Origin: Myxococcales bacterium UBA1238
GTDB taxonomy: Bacteria; Myxococcota_A; Bradymonadia; UBA7976; UBA1532
Assembly: GCA_002309015.1 (NCBI GenBank)
Contig: DBWM01000052.1
Location: forward strand, 3,779 to 42,508
Direction: 5' to 3'
DNA: 38,730 nt
Shown: one piece after another, positions 1-8,002 of the stretch
Position numbering within the stretch: position 1 is the first letter of the stretch
How the letters are laid out: the number at the start of each line of letters is the position of its first letter
Position numbers and translations under genes: made by a program
The notes under the pieces: model-generated
The model's input: only the letters and a program-made list of their open reading frames with translations
Databases searched by the model: none
Told to the model about the DNA's origin: nothing

Positions 1-591
1 GCCGCCGTATTCGGTGATGAAACCGATGGTTTTGCTGTTGTGGATTTGAGCGGTGTCGGCGGGCGAAAGATCGCGGCCCACCAAAATATGCGGCGCGTCG
101 TTCGCGCTTTGGGGCATGAGGGGCGCGGTGTCTCCCTGAAGGTTGCGCAAAATGCGGTCGCTGACCTGGTTTAAATCGGAGCTGCGGTCGCGGAAATATT
201 CGTCGTCGATCGCTTCAAACTGGCTTCGAAGATCGCTGACAACCTGCGTAAATGCCCATTCCGCATTGAGTTTTTCTTCGCGAATCAACCGGGCCGTCTG
301 GTTACACATGAGGTCGTCGTGGAGCATCAGCTGGTGCATCTCGATGATGGCCGCGTGCGCCTGATTTTCGGTTTCGAGGCGCTCTTTGATGCTTTGCAGC
401 TGCTCGTCCGAGGCCTGGAGCGCGGCGTTAAATCGCTCGAGCTCGCCTTCGATGTCGCTCTCTTTTAAGCGGTGCTTGGCGATCTGTTCGTTGCGCGGCG
501 CAACCAGCTGGACGCTGCCGATGGCGTAACCTGGTGAAACTGCGATGCCTTTTAAGTGATAAGACGTCGACTTGAGACGGCGGTTGTTCAT
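1..591 (-). CDS. ptsI: PTS enzyme I (PEP-protein phosphotransferase), N-terminal part
   Basis: This is the first 197 residues of enzyme I, cut by the left edge of the window; the family is usually about 570-590 residues. Enzyme I takes phosphate from PEP and passes it to HPr in the cytoplasm. I see the typical start (LKGIAVSPGYAIG), the long helical HPr-binding region (residues about 35-120) and VGRDLSPADTAQI followed by GFITEYGG. In the family this leads straight into the TSH motif with the active-site histidine, so the catalytic residue lies just outside the window. The start is the ATG at 591, six bases after the HPr stop codon, so it is the last visible gene of the PTS operon. The identification is secure; nothing can be said about the C-terminal PEP-binding domain. 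Confidence 0.93.
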   Translation of the reverse strand, partial: MNNRRLKSTSYHLKGIAVSPGYAIGSVQLVAPRNEQIAKHRLKESDIEGELERFNAALQASDEQLQSIKERLETENQAHAAIIEMHQLMLHDDLMCNQTARLIREEKLNAEWAFTQVVSDLRSQFEAIDDEYFRDRSSDLNQVSDRILRNLQGDTAPLMPQSANDAPHILVGRDLSPADTAQIHNSKTIGFITEYGG

Positions 592-597
592 GATCAA

Positions 598-870
598 TCA
601 GTTCTCGCCAAAGCGCGATTCGATGCATTCCATGATAGCTTTGAGAGCCTCTTCTGCATCGTCGCCTTTGCAGGTGACCGTGATTTGCGTTCCGCAGGCG
701 GCGGCGAGGGTGAGCAGGCCTAAAATCGATTTGCCGTTGACGCTGTAGCCTTCTCGCGCAATCAAAACCTCGGACTGAAACTTGCCGGTGATCTTGACTA
801 ACTTTGCAGCCGCGCGCGCGTGGAGTCCGAGGGCGTTCTGAATGGTGAATGTTTGGGTCGCTTCACTCAT
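598..870 (-). CDS. ptsH: HPr phosphocarrier protein
   Basis: Small PTS phosphocarrier of 90 residues, normal for the family. The active-site histidine is H17 in LGLHARAA and accepts phosphate from enzyme I. The regulatory serine is S48 in NGKSILGLL, the site HPr kinase/phosphorylase modifies; the hprK gene is in the same operon, so both kinds of phosphorylation are expected here. It has a Shine-Dalgarno-like AAGGAA before the ATG and lies 18 bases after the EIID gene. Co-transcription with EIID upstream and ptsI downstream is inferred from spacing. Confidence 0.96.
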   Translation of the reverse strand: MSEATQTFTIQNALGLHARAAAKLVKITGKFQSEVLIAREGYSVNGKSILGLLTLAAACGTQITVTCKGDDAEEALKAIMECIESRFGEN

Positions 871-888
871 ATGCGTTCCTTTGCGTGC

Positions 889-1695
889 CTAAATGAGCGG
901 GAAAAGATGGTTGAGGACGATCACCAAAATCGTTGTACTGACCGAGAATATAAAGAGAAGTTTGGTGACCAGTATCTTTCGTTTCATGCATAAGAGCGCC
1001 ATGATCGCGAGGGTGCCGATCAGGATTTCTTCGAGACCTTCACCCAGAGCGAGCGCGGTTTTGCGGGCATAGACGGCCATGAGCGCGGAAGAAATCCCTA
1101 AGAAAAACGCGGCGATCTGCTGCATCCGGTCGGCAAGATGGGTGGGATGCAGGCGCTCTAATCTCTCGCAGGCTTTGGTTCCGTCGAAATAGCCCAGAAA
1201 CAGGCCGTAAATGCGCACGATGAGATGGACCAGGTTGTAGAGCACCAAAAAAACGATGGGGGCCCAGGGCGCGTGGGCTACGGCTGCGGTGATACCGATG
1301 GCGGCGCACATGGGCTTGAGGCTGTGCCAGAAGAGCGGATCCCCGATGGCGGCCATGGTGGTGCTCATGCCGGATTTAAAGCGGCTGATGATCTCGGGAC
1401 TGGTCAGTTGCCTGGCGGCTGCCTGCTCTTCGAGATGGATCGAGACGCCGAGCAGAATGCTGTCTAAGTAGGGATGTGAGTTAAAAGGCAGCAGATGGCG
1501 CGTGACCGCATGCCGGAGCTCTTCGCCCTGATAGAGCTTGCGGAGGGCCGGCATCATGCAATAGGCAAACCCCAGATTCTGAAGGCGTTCGTGGTTAAAA
1601 GTCGCCTGAATAAAAAAGCTGCGCCAAAGCACGCGCCAGAGCACGAAAAGGCTGATGGGAGATGTGGGTTGCACGCTGGCGGATGGGGCATTCAC
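889..1695 (-). CDS. PTS mannose-family EIID component
   Basis: Membrane component IID of a mannose-type PTS permease, which works with IIC to carry sugar across the inner membrane. The start is probably the GTG at 1695. It overlaps the IIC stop as GTGA and has GGGAGG six bases upstream, giving 268 residues, close to the usual 270-300. A longer open frame to 1938 exists, but its extra 81 residues are arginine-rich and read through the IIC gene. Family signs are RVLWRSFFIQATFNHERLQNLGFAYCMMPAL cut here as WRSFFIQATFN and QNLGFAYCMMPALRKLY, then SGMSTTMAAIGDPLFW, with hydrophobic segments at the C-terminal end. Substrate cannot be told from sequence; the family carries mannose, glucose, N-acetylgalactosamine and others. 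Confidence 0.9.
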   Translation of the reverse strand: MNAPSASVQPTSPISLFVLWRVLWRSFFIQATFNHERLQNLGFAYCMMPALRKLYQGEELRHAVTRHLLPFNSHPYLDSILLGVSIHLEEQAAARQLTSPEIISRFKSGMSTTMAAIGDPLFWHSLKPMCAAIGITAAVAHAPWAPIVFLVLYNLVHLIVRIYGLFLGYFDGTKACERLERLHPTHLADRMQQIAAFFLGISSALMAVYARKTALALGEGLEEILIGTLAIMALLCMKRKILVTKLLFIFSVSTTILVIVLNHLFPLI

Positions 1696-2417
1696 GCTTT
1701 GCCTCCCAGGAACCGAAGCAGGCAGACCGCAGTGCAGAGGCAGGCCGCGCAGGCGATCGCGATCGTGCGGCGCTGTCTGAAAATCGAAAGGCTGATACCG
1801 ATACCGAGGGCGGGCAAAATATAGAGGGCGAGCAGCTGAAGGGCGATTTTGGCCGATCCCCAAAAGAGCGGCCGGAGGATCGCGATCACCAGAACGCCGA
1901 ATGCGGACGCGACGCCGGCGATCAGGAATCCGCCCCAAAAGCTGCGAAACAGGCCGATGACGGGCAGGTGATCGATGGTGCGCAAATCCCCGTCCAATGC
2001 CGCCTGTTGCGCCAGTAAACTAAGGGAAATATTGCGTTTTTCGAGCAGACCGTCGAGGCTTTTACCGAGGATGGCCACGGGCAGTCCGTAAAGGGTGGCC
2101 AAACTCCAGACCGCCTCGTCGTCCGCATCCTGAAAATAGCGCTTGTAGAGCAAAACGATGGCCGCCGTGGTCAGCGACGCCAGAGTCTCGTGCGGCGGAT
2201 TGCTCACGCCCAGGTGAATCGATCCCATCCAGATCAGCTGCAGTAAAGCCCCGAGATGCAGGCCCAGCTGAGGCTCTCCAAAATACCAGGCGAGCAGGGG
2301 AACCGCCACGATCGGCTGAGAGATCATCAGCTGAAACGCACCCCGGCGATCGAGGCAAAAAGCGCCCCCCAGGGTTGCGATGAGGCCGAGATCCTTCAAC
2401 CAGGCGGAAAACTCCAT
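1692..2417 (-). CDS. PTS mannose-family EIIC component
   Basis: Polytopic membrane component IIC of the mannose-type PTS, 241 residues. Family features are several long hydrophobic segments, QPIVAVPLLAWYFGEPQLGLHLGALLQLIWMG (seen as GALLQLIWMGSIHLGVSNPP) and the RTIDHLPVIGLFRSFWGGF loop. The ATG at 2417 abuts the IIB stop codon directly and has CGGAG upstream. Its own stop overlaps the IID start by four bases, so translation of IIC and IID is probably coupled, which suits two proteins that form one membrane complex. Confidence 0.9.
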   Translation of the reverse strand: MEFSAWLKDLGLIATLGGAFCLDRRGAFQLMISQPIVAVPLLAWYFGEPQLGLHLGALLQLIWMGSIHLGVSNPPHETLASLTTAAIVLLYKRYFQDADDEAVWSLATLYGLPVAILGKSLDGLLEKRNISLSLLAQQAALDGDLRTIDHLPVIGLFRSFWGGFLIAGVASAFGVLVIAILRPLFWGSAKIALQLLALYILPALGIGISLSIFRQRRTIAIACAACLCTAVCLLRFLGGKA

Positions 2418-2885
2418 TTAACAGACTCCGTTCAGCGCCATGGGGGTGTCTGTGGGGAGAGTGCGGATTTCGATTTGCACGTCGCGGTGGGCGAGCTGGC
2501 GCAGCTTTCGGCAGTCGTCGTCGGTCAGATAGACCGCCTGCGTGAATTTGGTGCTGCCGTTGACGTGGTGGATGTTGCCCAGATTGAGCTGTGTAAAATG
2601 GTATGATTTATATAATTGAATGGCATCTGCGCAATTTTCAAGCAGCACCATCACGCTCTGCCCGTCGTTCTGATGGGCCGACAGCCATTTGCCGGCCGCC
2701 TCGATGCCGAGCATGTCGAGGGCGATCTCCTGCGGGACCACCATGCGGAGCATGCGCATGCGCAGCTCGTTCTGGGTGAGCAGGTCGTTGGCGATCACGA
2801 AGCGGCGCACCTTCAGATGAGGGGTCCAGGTCGCGATGATTTGGCCGTGGATGAGGCGATTGTCGATGCGGATGAAATGCGACAT
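2418..2885 (-). CDS. PTS mannose-family EIIB component
   Basis: Cytoplasmic phosphotransfer component IIB, 155 residues from the chosen ATG. The signature is FIRIDNRLIHGQI; its histidine (H13) is the predicted phosphorylation site that receives phosphate from EIIA. Two starts are possible: a GTG at 2888 or the ATG at 2885. I prefer the ATG because GGAGG lies five bases before it; it shares one base with the EIIA stop (TGATG). The C-terminal VYLTDDDCRKLRQLAHRDVQ region is typical of the family. It is part of an intact A-B-C-D set encoded by separate genes. Confidence 0.92.
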   Translation of the reverse strand: MSHFIRIDNRLIHGQIIATWTPHLKVRRFVIANDLLTQNELRMRMLRMVVPQEIALDMLGIEAAGKWLSAHQNDGQSVMVLLENCADAIQLYKSYHFTQLNLGNIHHVNGSTKFTQAVYLTDDDCRKLRQLAHRDVQIEIRTLPTDTPMALNGVC

Positions 2886-3298
2886 CACTTCCTCCCGAGC
2901 AGTTCACCGGCCACAAAAATGTTGTCGCGGCCGTGGCTTTGAACGCCTTTGCAGACCGCGTCCATATCGCCTTCGCGGTCGCTGTAAAACTTGAGCAGCA
3001 TGGGCAGATTGAGGCCCGTGACGATGTCGATGGGGGTTTGGGTGGGCGTTGCCGGGCGCAAAAATGAGAGGCTCACGTTCGAGGGCGTGCCGCCAAACAT
3101 GTCGCAGAAGATGAGCACGCCTTCGCCGGTATCGACTTCTTCGATGGCCTGGGTGATGCGGTCACAAATTTCTTTGGTACCATCGCCCAAATCCACTGAA
3201 ACCGTCGCAACTTGAGGGAAATCGCCCACAATCATCTGTGCGGTTTCGAGCAGGGCTGAGGCGAGTTGTTTATGGGTGCAAATGACGGCGCCGATCAT
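2885..3298 (-). CDS. PTS mannose-family EIIA component
   Basis: Cytoplasmic EIIA domain protein of 137 residues. The predicted phosphohistidine is H9 in AVICTHKQLA, and the family motif VLIFCDMFGGTPSN is present near residue 65. It takes phosphate from HPr and gives it to EIIB. The start ATG shares one base with the rapZ stop (TGATG), so translation is probably coupled. In many deltaproteobacteria a lone EIIA of this type follows rapZ and has only regulatory roles. Here the IIB, IIC and IID genes follow, which suggests a transport-competent permease. Confidence 0.93.
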   Translation of the reverse strand: MIGAVICTHKQLASALLETAQMIVGDFPQVATVSVDLGDGTKEICDRITQAIEEVDTGEGVLIFCDMFGGTPSNVSLSFLRPATPTQTPIDIVTGLNLPMLLKFYSDREGDMDAVCKGVQSHGRDNIFVAGELLGRK

Positions 3299-4164
3299 CA
3301 GAATTCCTTTTCCATGTCGCGATGACGCGTTTTTAATTCAAAATGACTTAAACTCAAAGTCGCAGCAATTTGTTCCGCGATGACCACCGAGCGATGTCGC
3401 CCGCCGGTGCAGCCGATGGCCAGGGTCAGGTAGCTTTTTCCTTCGCGGGCGTATTCGGGCAGAGCAAATTCGAGCAGCGGCAAAAAGCGTTGCAAAAAAT
3501 CCTGGGTTTCGGGGCGCGCGAGCACAAATTCCCGGACCGGTTCGTCAAGCCCCGAAAGTTGACGTAACTCCGCAATAAAATAGGGGTTTTTAATGAACCG
3601 GACGTCCCAGACCAGGTCGGCTTCGCTGGGAATGCCGTGGCGGAAACCGAAGCTCATCACCGTGATGCCCATCTGCGGTTTGGAAATATGGGCGAATCCG
3701 AGCACCGCAGCCTTGCAGGCATGGACGTTGAGCGGCGATGTGTCGAGGATTTCGGAAGCGATCTCGCGCAGGGGCTGCATCGCCAGGCGCTCTTTGTGGA
3801 TGGCCTCCAGAAGGGGCAGCTGGCGCCCCGCAGGGTGAGGTCGCCGCGTGATCGAAAAGCGCCGCAGCAGCGCTTCATCCGAAGCCTCGATATAGAGTAA
3901 GTCCCAGGGATGACCGTCGTTTTTGAGCTGCTGCAACAGCTGGACCACCGCCACCGCGTCGCGCACGTTGCGCGTATCGAGACCGATTGCCAGGTGATGC
4001 AGGCGTTCCGCACCCTGGGCGAGTTCCACGAGTTTGGGAAGCAGCTCGGGCGGCAGGTTATCTACGCAAAAATACTCGAGATCTTCGAGCGCTTCGAGGG
4101 CGGTCGAGATGCCGGATCCGCTTAAACCGGCGATCACCTTAAAGTGGAACGCTTGATCGTTCAC
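3298..4164 (-). CDS. rapZ: RapZ/YvcJ family protein with degenerate Walker A
   Basis: Member of the RapZ (YvcJ) family, 288 residues, the usual length. The family binds nucleotides and, in enterobacteria, small RNAs controlling glucosamine-6-phosphate synthase. N-terminal family features are clear (LEALEDLEYFCVDNLPPELL), as is IEASDEALLRRFSITRRPHP. The C-terminal half has YLTLAIGCTGGRHRSV, the conserved part that binds metabolite and RNA in the E. coli protein. The odd point is the P-loop: it reads GLSGSGIST, with isoleucine (I19, codon ATC) in place of the invariant lysine of GxxGxGKS. Nucleotide binding may be lost or changed. The start is a GTG. It lies between hprK and the PTS genes, the standard context. 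Confidence 0.92.
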   Translation of the reverse strand: MNDQAFHFKVIAGLSGSGISTALEALEDLEYFCVDNLPPELLPKLVELAQGAERLHHLAIGLDTRNVRDAVAVVQLLQQLKNDGHPWDLLYIEASDEALLRRFSITRRPHPAGRQLPLLEAIHKERLAMQPLREIASEILDTSPLNVHACKAAVLGFAHISKPQMGITVMSFGFRHGIPSEADLVWDVRFIKNPYFIAELRQLSGLDEPVREFVLARPETQDFLQRFLPLLEFALPEYAREGKSYLTLAIGCTGGRHRSVVIAEQIAATLSLSHFELKTRHRDMEKEF

Positions 4165-4175
4165 CTGAAGCGCCT

Positions 4176-5237
4176 TTACTCGATGCCGCCTTTGCCTTTG
4201 AGCGATCTCGTGAGCTCGCAGGTGGTGGGGACGGTGGGTTGATGCATTTGCTGATGCAGGCGATTGGCAAAATCCTGGGCCGAGTTGATGCCGCGAATCT
4301 GCATCAGATGGTTGCGCGCGGCCACTTCAATCAAAAGCGCCATCGAGCGTCCGGGGCGCACGGGCAGCGTGAGCAGCGGAATTTTGACGCCTGCGAGATA
4401 GGTATATTGGGTATCGAGGCCCAGACGATCGTAATCGGTGTCGGGCGTCCATTCCACCAAATGGACCACCAGTTCGACGCGTTTGCGGTCGCGCACCGAT
4501 GCTTCGCCAAAGAGATCTTTGATGTTTAAAATCCCTAATCCTCTGATTTCAATGAAATGTCGCAATAAATCGGGGGCGAATCCCACCACGGTGCGGCTGT
4601 CGAGCTGTTTCAACAAAACCTGATCGTCGGCCACGAGGCGATGCCCGGAAGCGATCAGTTCCAGGCCGAGCTCGCTCTTGCCGATACCGCTGGGCCCCAA
4701 CAACAAAACGCCGATGCCGTGCACATCCACAAAGACGCCGTGGCGGTTTTCGCAGGGCGCAAGCAGGTTGGCCAACACGTCGTTCAGCCGCGTTTCGGTT
4801 TCTTTGGACTTCAATTCGGTGCGGATGAGCACAAAATCGTTGGCCTGCGCGAGCTCGATGAGATCCGGATCGACCGGCCGTCCGGCGGAAACCACGAGCG
4901 CCGGAAAACCCGCGCGCGTCATCTGGGTCAGCAGCCGAAGGCGCTGTTCCGGGGATTGCTCGCTCAAATAGCTGTCTTCCGACTGCCCCAGAAGCTGAAT
5001 GCGATCGTGCTCCATATGCGAAATGGAACCCGTGAGTGCCACGCCCACCCGCTGGACCGTGCATTGCCGGACGACCCGCTTGAGGGCCCGCTTGCCCGCC
5101 ACCACAACGAATTCGGGATCGTTCAGATCTTCGAGGACCTGCTCCACCGTCGTTTCCATGGTTTGCACCACGGGCAGAGGAGCCGAGGGCTGGGGCGGCT
5201 GGGACAAGGACGGATTCGGACCGGGTGGATTAAACAT
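4176..5237 (-). CDS. hprK: HPr kinase/phosphorylase
   Basis: Bifunctional enzyme that phosphorylates and dephosphorylates the regulatory serine of HPr. The N-terminal domain (to about residue 150) ends before the catalytic domain, which starts with RHGVFVDVHGIGVLLLG (catalytic His) and the P-loop GPSGIGKSELG. The family signature EIRGLGILNIKDLFG is present. The 353 residues include an odd proline-rich N-terminal stretch of 26 residues (PPGPNPSLSQPPQPSAP). The family normally begins near METTVEQVL, so the true start may be the ATG at 5159. No convincing ribosome-binding site precedes the ATG at 5237, which sits in AT-rich sequence. It is followed by rapZ after 11 bases. Confidence 0.94.
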   Translation of the reverse strand: MFNPPGPNPSLSQPPQPSAPLPVVQTMETTVEQVLEDLNDPEFVVVAGKRALKRVVRQCTVQRVGVALTGSISHMEHDRIQLLGQSEDSYLSEQSPEQRLRLLTQMTRAGFPALVVSAGRPVDPDLIELAQANDFVLIRTELKSKETETRLNDVLANLLAPCENRHGVFVDVHGIGVLLLGPSGIGKSELGLELIASGHRLVADDQVLLKQLDSRTVVGFAPDLLRHFIEIRGLGILNIKDLFGEASVRDRKRVELVVHLVEWTPDTDYDRLGLDTQYTYLAGVKIPLLTLPVRPGRSMALLIEVAARNHLMQIRGINSAQDFANRLHQQMHQPTVPTTCELTRSLKGKGGIE

Positions 5238-5252
5238 AACTAATTGAAATAA

Positions 5253-5714
5253 TTAGAGATTTTTGTCGGCTTCGATGAGGATGTTGTAGAGCGCATCGGC
5301 GTCTTCGGCTTCCATCAGGCGCTGTTTGATCGTGGGTTCCTTAAAGAGCCGCGAGATGCGCGCGAGGGCCTTCAAATGGGTGCCGTGCTGATGCTCGTTG
5401 ACGATGATCGTAAAAAAGAGATGGCTTGGAAGGCCGTCTAAGCTTTGAAAATCAACCCCTTGGACGCTGCGGCCAAAGCAGGCGACGATGTCCTGAACGG
5501 CGGCGGTTTTGCCGTGGGGGATGGCGAGGCCGTCACCGATGCCCGTGCTCTGCAGTTTTTCGCGCCGCTGGAGGGTTTCGACGAGCTCATTGGGGTCCAG
5601 ATCCGGCTGCTGCTTGAGGAGCAACCCCACCAATTCGCGCAATACGCCTGCTTTATTGGATGCGTGAAGATCGGCATCGATCGCTGCGGGTTGCAGCATT
5701 TCTGAAATCAACAT
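5253..5714 (-). CDS. ptsN: PTS EIIA-Ntr (nitrogen regulatory IIA)
   Basis: Fructose/mannitol-type EIIA domain of 153 residues, the regulatory component of the nitrogen PTS branch. The predicted phosphohistidine is in GIGDGLAIPHGK near residue 67. The second conserved stretch is HGTHLKALARISRLFK. Such proteins regulate rather than transport, for example potassium uptake and sigma-54-linked metabolism in other bacteria. A good ribosome-binding site (CAGGAGC) precedes the ATG. It lies 23 bases after rpoN. In relatives a ribosome hibernation factor gene (hpf) often sits between these two; it is absent here. Confidence 0.94.
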   Translation of the reverse strand: MLISEMLQPAAIDADLHASNKAGVLRELVGLLLKQQPDLDPNELVETLQRREKLQSTGIGDGLAIPHGKTAAVQDIVACFGRSVQGVDFQSLDGLPSHLFFTIIVNEHQHGTHLKALARISRLFKEPTIKQRLMEAEDADALYNILIEADKNL

Positions 5715-5737
5715 GATGCTCCTGTGAAGAAACCCGG

Positions 5738-7186
5738 TTAAAACATCCGCTTTCGCTGGGAACTGGACGGAATTTTGAGCGCTTCGCGATATTTTGCAAC
5801 GGTCCGCCGCGCGATATGGATGCCTTCTGTTTCTAAAATTTCTGTGAGCTTTTGATCGCTCAACGGGTGGGAGGGCTGCTCGTGGTCGATGAGCTGCTTG
5901 ATTTTATTTTGAACCGCACGGCTGGCCATATCTTCTCCGGATTCGCCGACGACGCCGGAGTTAAAGAAAAATTTGAGCTCAAAAATGCCTTGCGGGGTAT
6001 GGACATATTTGTTGGTGGTCACCCGGCTGATGGTCGATTCGTGGGTATGGGTGCGCTCTGCAACATCGCGTAAGATCATGGGTTTCAGGGCTTCCACACC
6101 GTGATCGAGAAAGTCGCGCTGAAGCTCGATGATGCATTCCGCCACGCGCACGATGGTCTGCTGCCGCTGCTGCAGGCTTCGGATCATGAAGGAGGCGGCG
6201 TTGAGTTTTTCCTGCACGTATTTTTTGACGTCGCTCTGGCCCTGGTTCGACAGCGTGGCGCGGTAAAAGTTGCTGATCTTCAAATGGGGCATGCCGTCGT
6301 CGTTAAAAACCGCGCGGTATTCGCCGTCGATTTTGCGAATGTAGATGTCGGGCGTGATGTAATGCGGTTCTTCGCCGCTGAAAATGCGACCGGGTTTGGG
6401 GTCGAGCTGGCTGATGAGTCTGGAGGCTTCGAGGACTTCGTCGAGTTCGATGCCCATGCTGCGCGCGATCTGGGCGTAATTCTTTTTGATCCAATGGTTA
6501 AAATGCTGGCTCAGAATATCGCAGACGATAGCGCCCAGTTCGCAAAACTGCGCCTGAATCAGTAAGCATTCCTGCAGGTTGCGCGCACCCACCCCCACGG
6601 GATCGAGATGCTGCACCAGCTCCAGAACCTCTTCTACATATTCCTCGTCCTGGTCGAGCTCCTGGGCGATCTCTTTCAGCGATACGTCAGCTAAATAGCC
6701 GTCTTCATTCAGGTTTCCGATGATTTCGAGGGCTACGCGCTGTTCCTGGGGCGAGTAGCCTGAAACCTGAATCTGCCAGAGCAGGTGATCGAACAGGGTT
6801 TGCCCGCGCGAGAGGGTCGCCTCCACGTTGGGGAGCTCGTCGTCGTTCAGGCGCGGCGTCTGAGGCATGGGCGAGTTGTAGTTTTCAAAATAGGATTCCC
6901 AGTCGATTTGATCCTGGGTTTGCGCCGTGATCTCGCCGTCGCCTTCCACCTCGGGAGAGGCTTCGCGCGCTTCCCTCGCCCTGACTTCTTCGAGAGATTC
7001 CGTATGCGCCTCGGTCGACGTGAGCTCCGAGGTCTCTTCGAGCAGGGGATTGCTCATCAACTCCTCGCGCACGGCCTCGATCAGCTCGCTGCGCGAAAGT
7101 TGCAGAAGTCGAATCGCTTGCTGAAGTTGCGGGGTGAGGACCAGCTGTTGCGATTGCTTAAACTCAAGCCCCAAATCCAGAGACAT
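5738..7186 (-). CDS. rpoN: RNA polymerase sigma-54 factor
   Basis: Sigma-54 factor, 482 residues from the chosen start. Region I is clear at the N-terminus (LGLEFKQSQQLVLTPQLQQAIRLLQLSR), seen as KQSQQLVLTPQLQQAI. It is followed by an acidic region (about residues 55-110), the core-binding domain and the C-terminal RpoN box (ARRTVAKYREALKIPSS). That box reads the -24 element of promoters. Upstream in-frame starts exist (ATG at 7198, TTG at 7213). I chose 7186 because GGGAGA lies five bases before it and because the predicted transcription start is near 7218. The gene appears to lead the PTS operon. A perfect sigma-54 promoter consensus occurs at 19585-19601 in this same window. Confidence 0.95.
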   Translation of the reverse strand: MSLDLGLEFKQSQQLVLTPQLQQAIRLLQLSRSELIEAVREELMSNPLLEETSELTSTEAHTESLEEVRAREAREASPEVEGDGEITAQTQDQIDWESYFENYNSPMPQTPRLNDDELPNVEATLSRGQTLFDHLLWQIQVSGYSPQEQRVALEIIGNLNEDGYLADVSLKEIAQELDQDEEYVEEVLELVQHLDPVGVGARNLQECLLIQAQFCELGAIVCDILSQHFNHWIKKNYAQIARSMGIELDEVLEASRLISQLDPKPGRIFSGEEPHYITPDIYIRKIDGEYRAVFNDDGMPHLKISNFYRATLSNQGQSDVKKYVQEKLNAASFMIRSLQQRQQTIVRVAECIIELQRDFLDHGVEALKPMILRDVAERTHTHESTISRVTTNKYVHTPQGIFELKFFFNSGVVGESGEDMASRAVQNKIKQLIDHEQPSHPLSDQKLTEILETEGIHIARRTVAKYREALKIPSSSQRKRMF

Positions 7187-7224
7187 CGTTTCTCCCATGC
7201 CAGAAAGGCGCAAAATCGCGGGTC

Positions 7225-7253
7225 AGTATATTGAGCGCGGGGCCAGCTTCCAA
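7225..7253 (-). promoter_or_regulatory. Sigma-70-like promoter of the rpoN-PTS operon
   Basis: Read on the minus strand: TTGGAA (7248-7253), a 17-base spacer, then TATACT (7225-7230), which matches the -10 consensus at five of six positions. The start of transcription would fall near 7218, just before rpoN. No other promoter stands out in the tightly spaced genes down to ptsI, so this may drive the whole block. Confidence 0.55.
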
Positions 7254-7276
7254 GCATCGGCGCAAATTTTGGGCAT

Positions 7277-8002
7277 TTAATATGGGCGGGCGAGGCGACC
7301 CAGATAAAGTTGAGCGACTTCGGGGGATTCGGCGACGGCGGCGCTCGGGCCCTGGGTGAAGATCCGGCCTTCGATGAGGATGGCGATGCGCTGGCAAAGA
7401 TGCAGGGTCTGGGGCACGTCGTGATCGGTCATCAGGATGGAAATGCCCTTTTGCGACAAGGCCTTAAGATGATCGGTGAGCGCTTCGGTGCTGAGGGGAT
7501 CGAGGCCCGCAAAAGGTTCGTCGATGAGCAGAACCTGGGGTTTTAAAGCGAGCGCCCGGGCGATTTCGGCGCGCCTGCGTTCCCCGCCGCTGAGGCTCTG
7601 ACCTTTGGACTGAAGCAACGGGACGAGGCCTAAAAGCTGTACGATCTCGCCTAGTTGTGAATCGCTCAGCGCCTCTTTGCTGACGGAGTTCCGGGCGATC
7701 TCGAGGTTTTCCTGAACGGTGAGCCTGCGAAACAGCGTGGGGCCCTGGGGCAGATAACCCAGACCGAGCCTCGCGCGCTTCCAGAGGGGCAGGTGATTTA
7801 AGTCCTGGCCGTTCAGTAAAATGCGCCCGGAATCGGGCTTGAGGAGGCCCGAGATCATCTTGAAAAAGGTGGTTTTGCCCGCGCCATTTGGACCTAAAAG
7901 CCCAACAATTTCGCCGGGTTCCACTTGGATCGAGACGTCATCGACCGCAATGCGCGATCCGTATCGGTAGCAGAGCCCCAGCGCTTCGAGGCAGGCGGTC
8001 AT
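7277..8002 (-). CDS. lptB: LPS export ABC transporter ATP-binding protein LptB
   Basis: Cytoplasmic ATPase of the Lpt machine that extracts LPS from the inner membrane, 241 residues. Walker A is GLLGPNGAGKTTFF, the ABC signature is LSGGERRRAEIARAL and Walker B is VLLIDEPFAGLDPL; the H-loop TDHDV follows. The open frame runs further upstream to 8602, but that part overlaps lptA in another frame and is not LptB-like. The start ATG at 8002 overlaps the lptA stop as ATGA. Placement next to rpoN is the classic proteobacterial order. Confidence 0.95.
   Translation of the reverse strand: MTACLEALGLCYRYGSRIAVDDVSIQVEPGEIVGLLGPNGAGKTTFFKMISGLLKPDSGRILLNGQDLNHLPLWKRARLGLGYLPQGPTLFRRLTVQENLEIARNSVSKEALSDSQLGEIVQLLGLVPLLQSKGQSLSGGERRRAEIARALALKPQVLLIDEPFAGLDPLSTEALTDHLKALSQKGISILMTDHDVPQTLHLCQRIAILIEGRIFTQGPSAAVAESPEVAQLYLGRLARPY

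Noticed and set aside
5240..5256. AT-rich inverted repeat CTAATT-N5-AATTAG between ptsN and hprK
   Set aside because: It is short, overlaps the ptsN stop codon and may arise by chance in AT-rich sequence. There is no T-run for termination and no other support for an operator.
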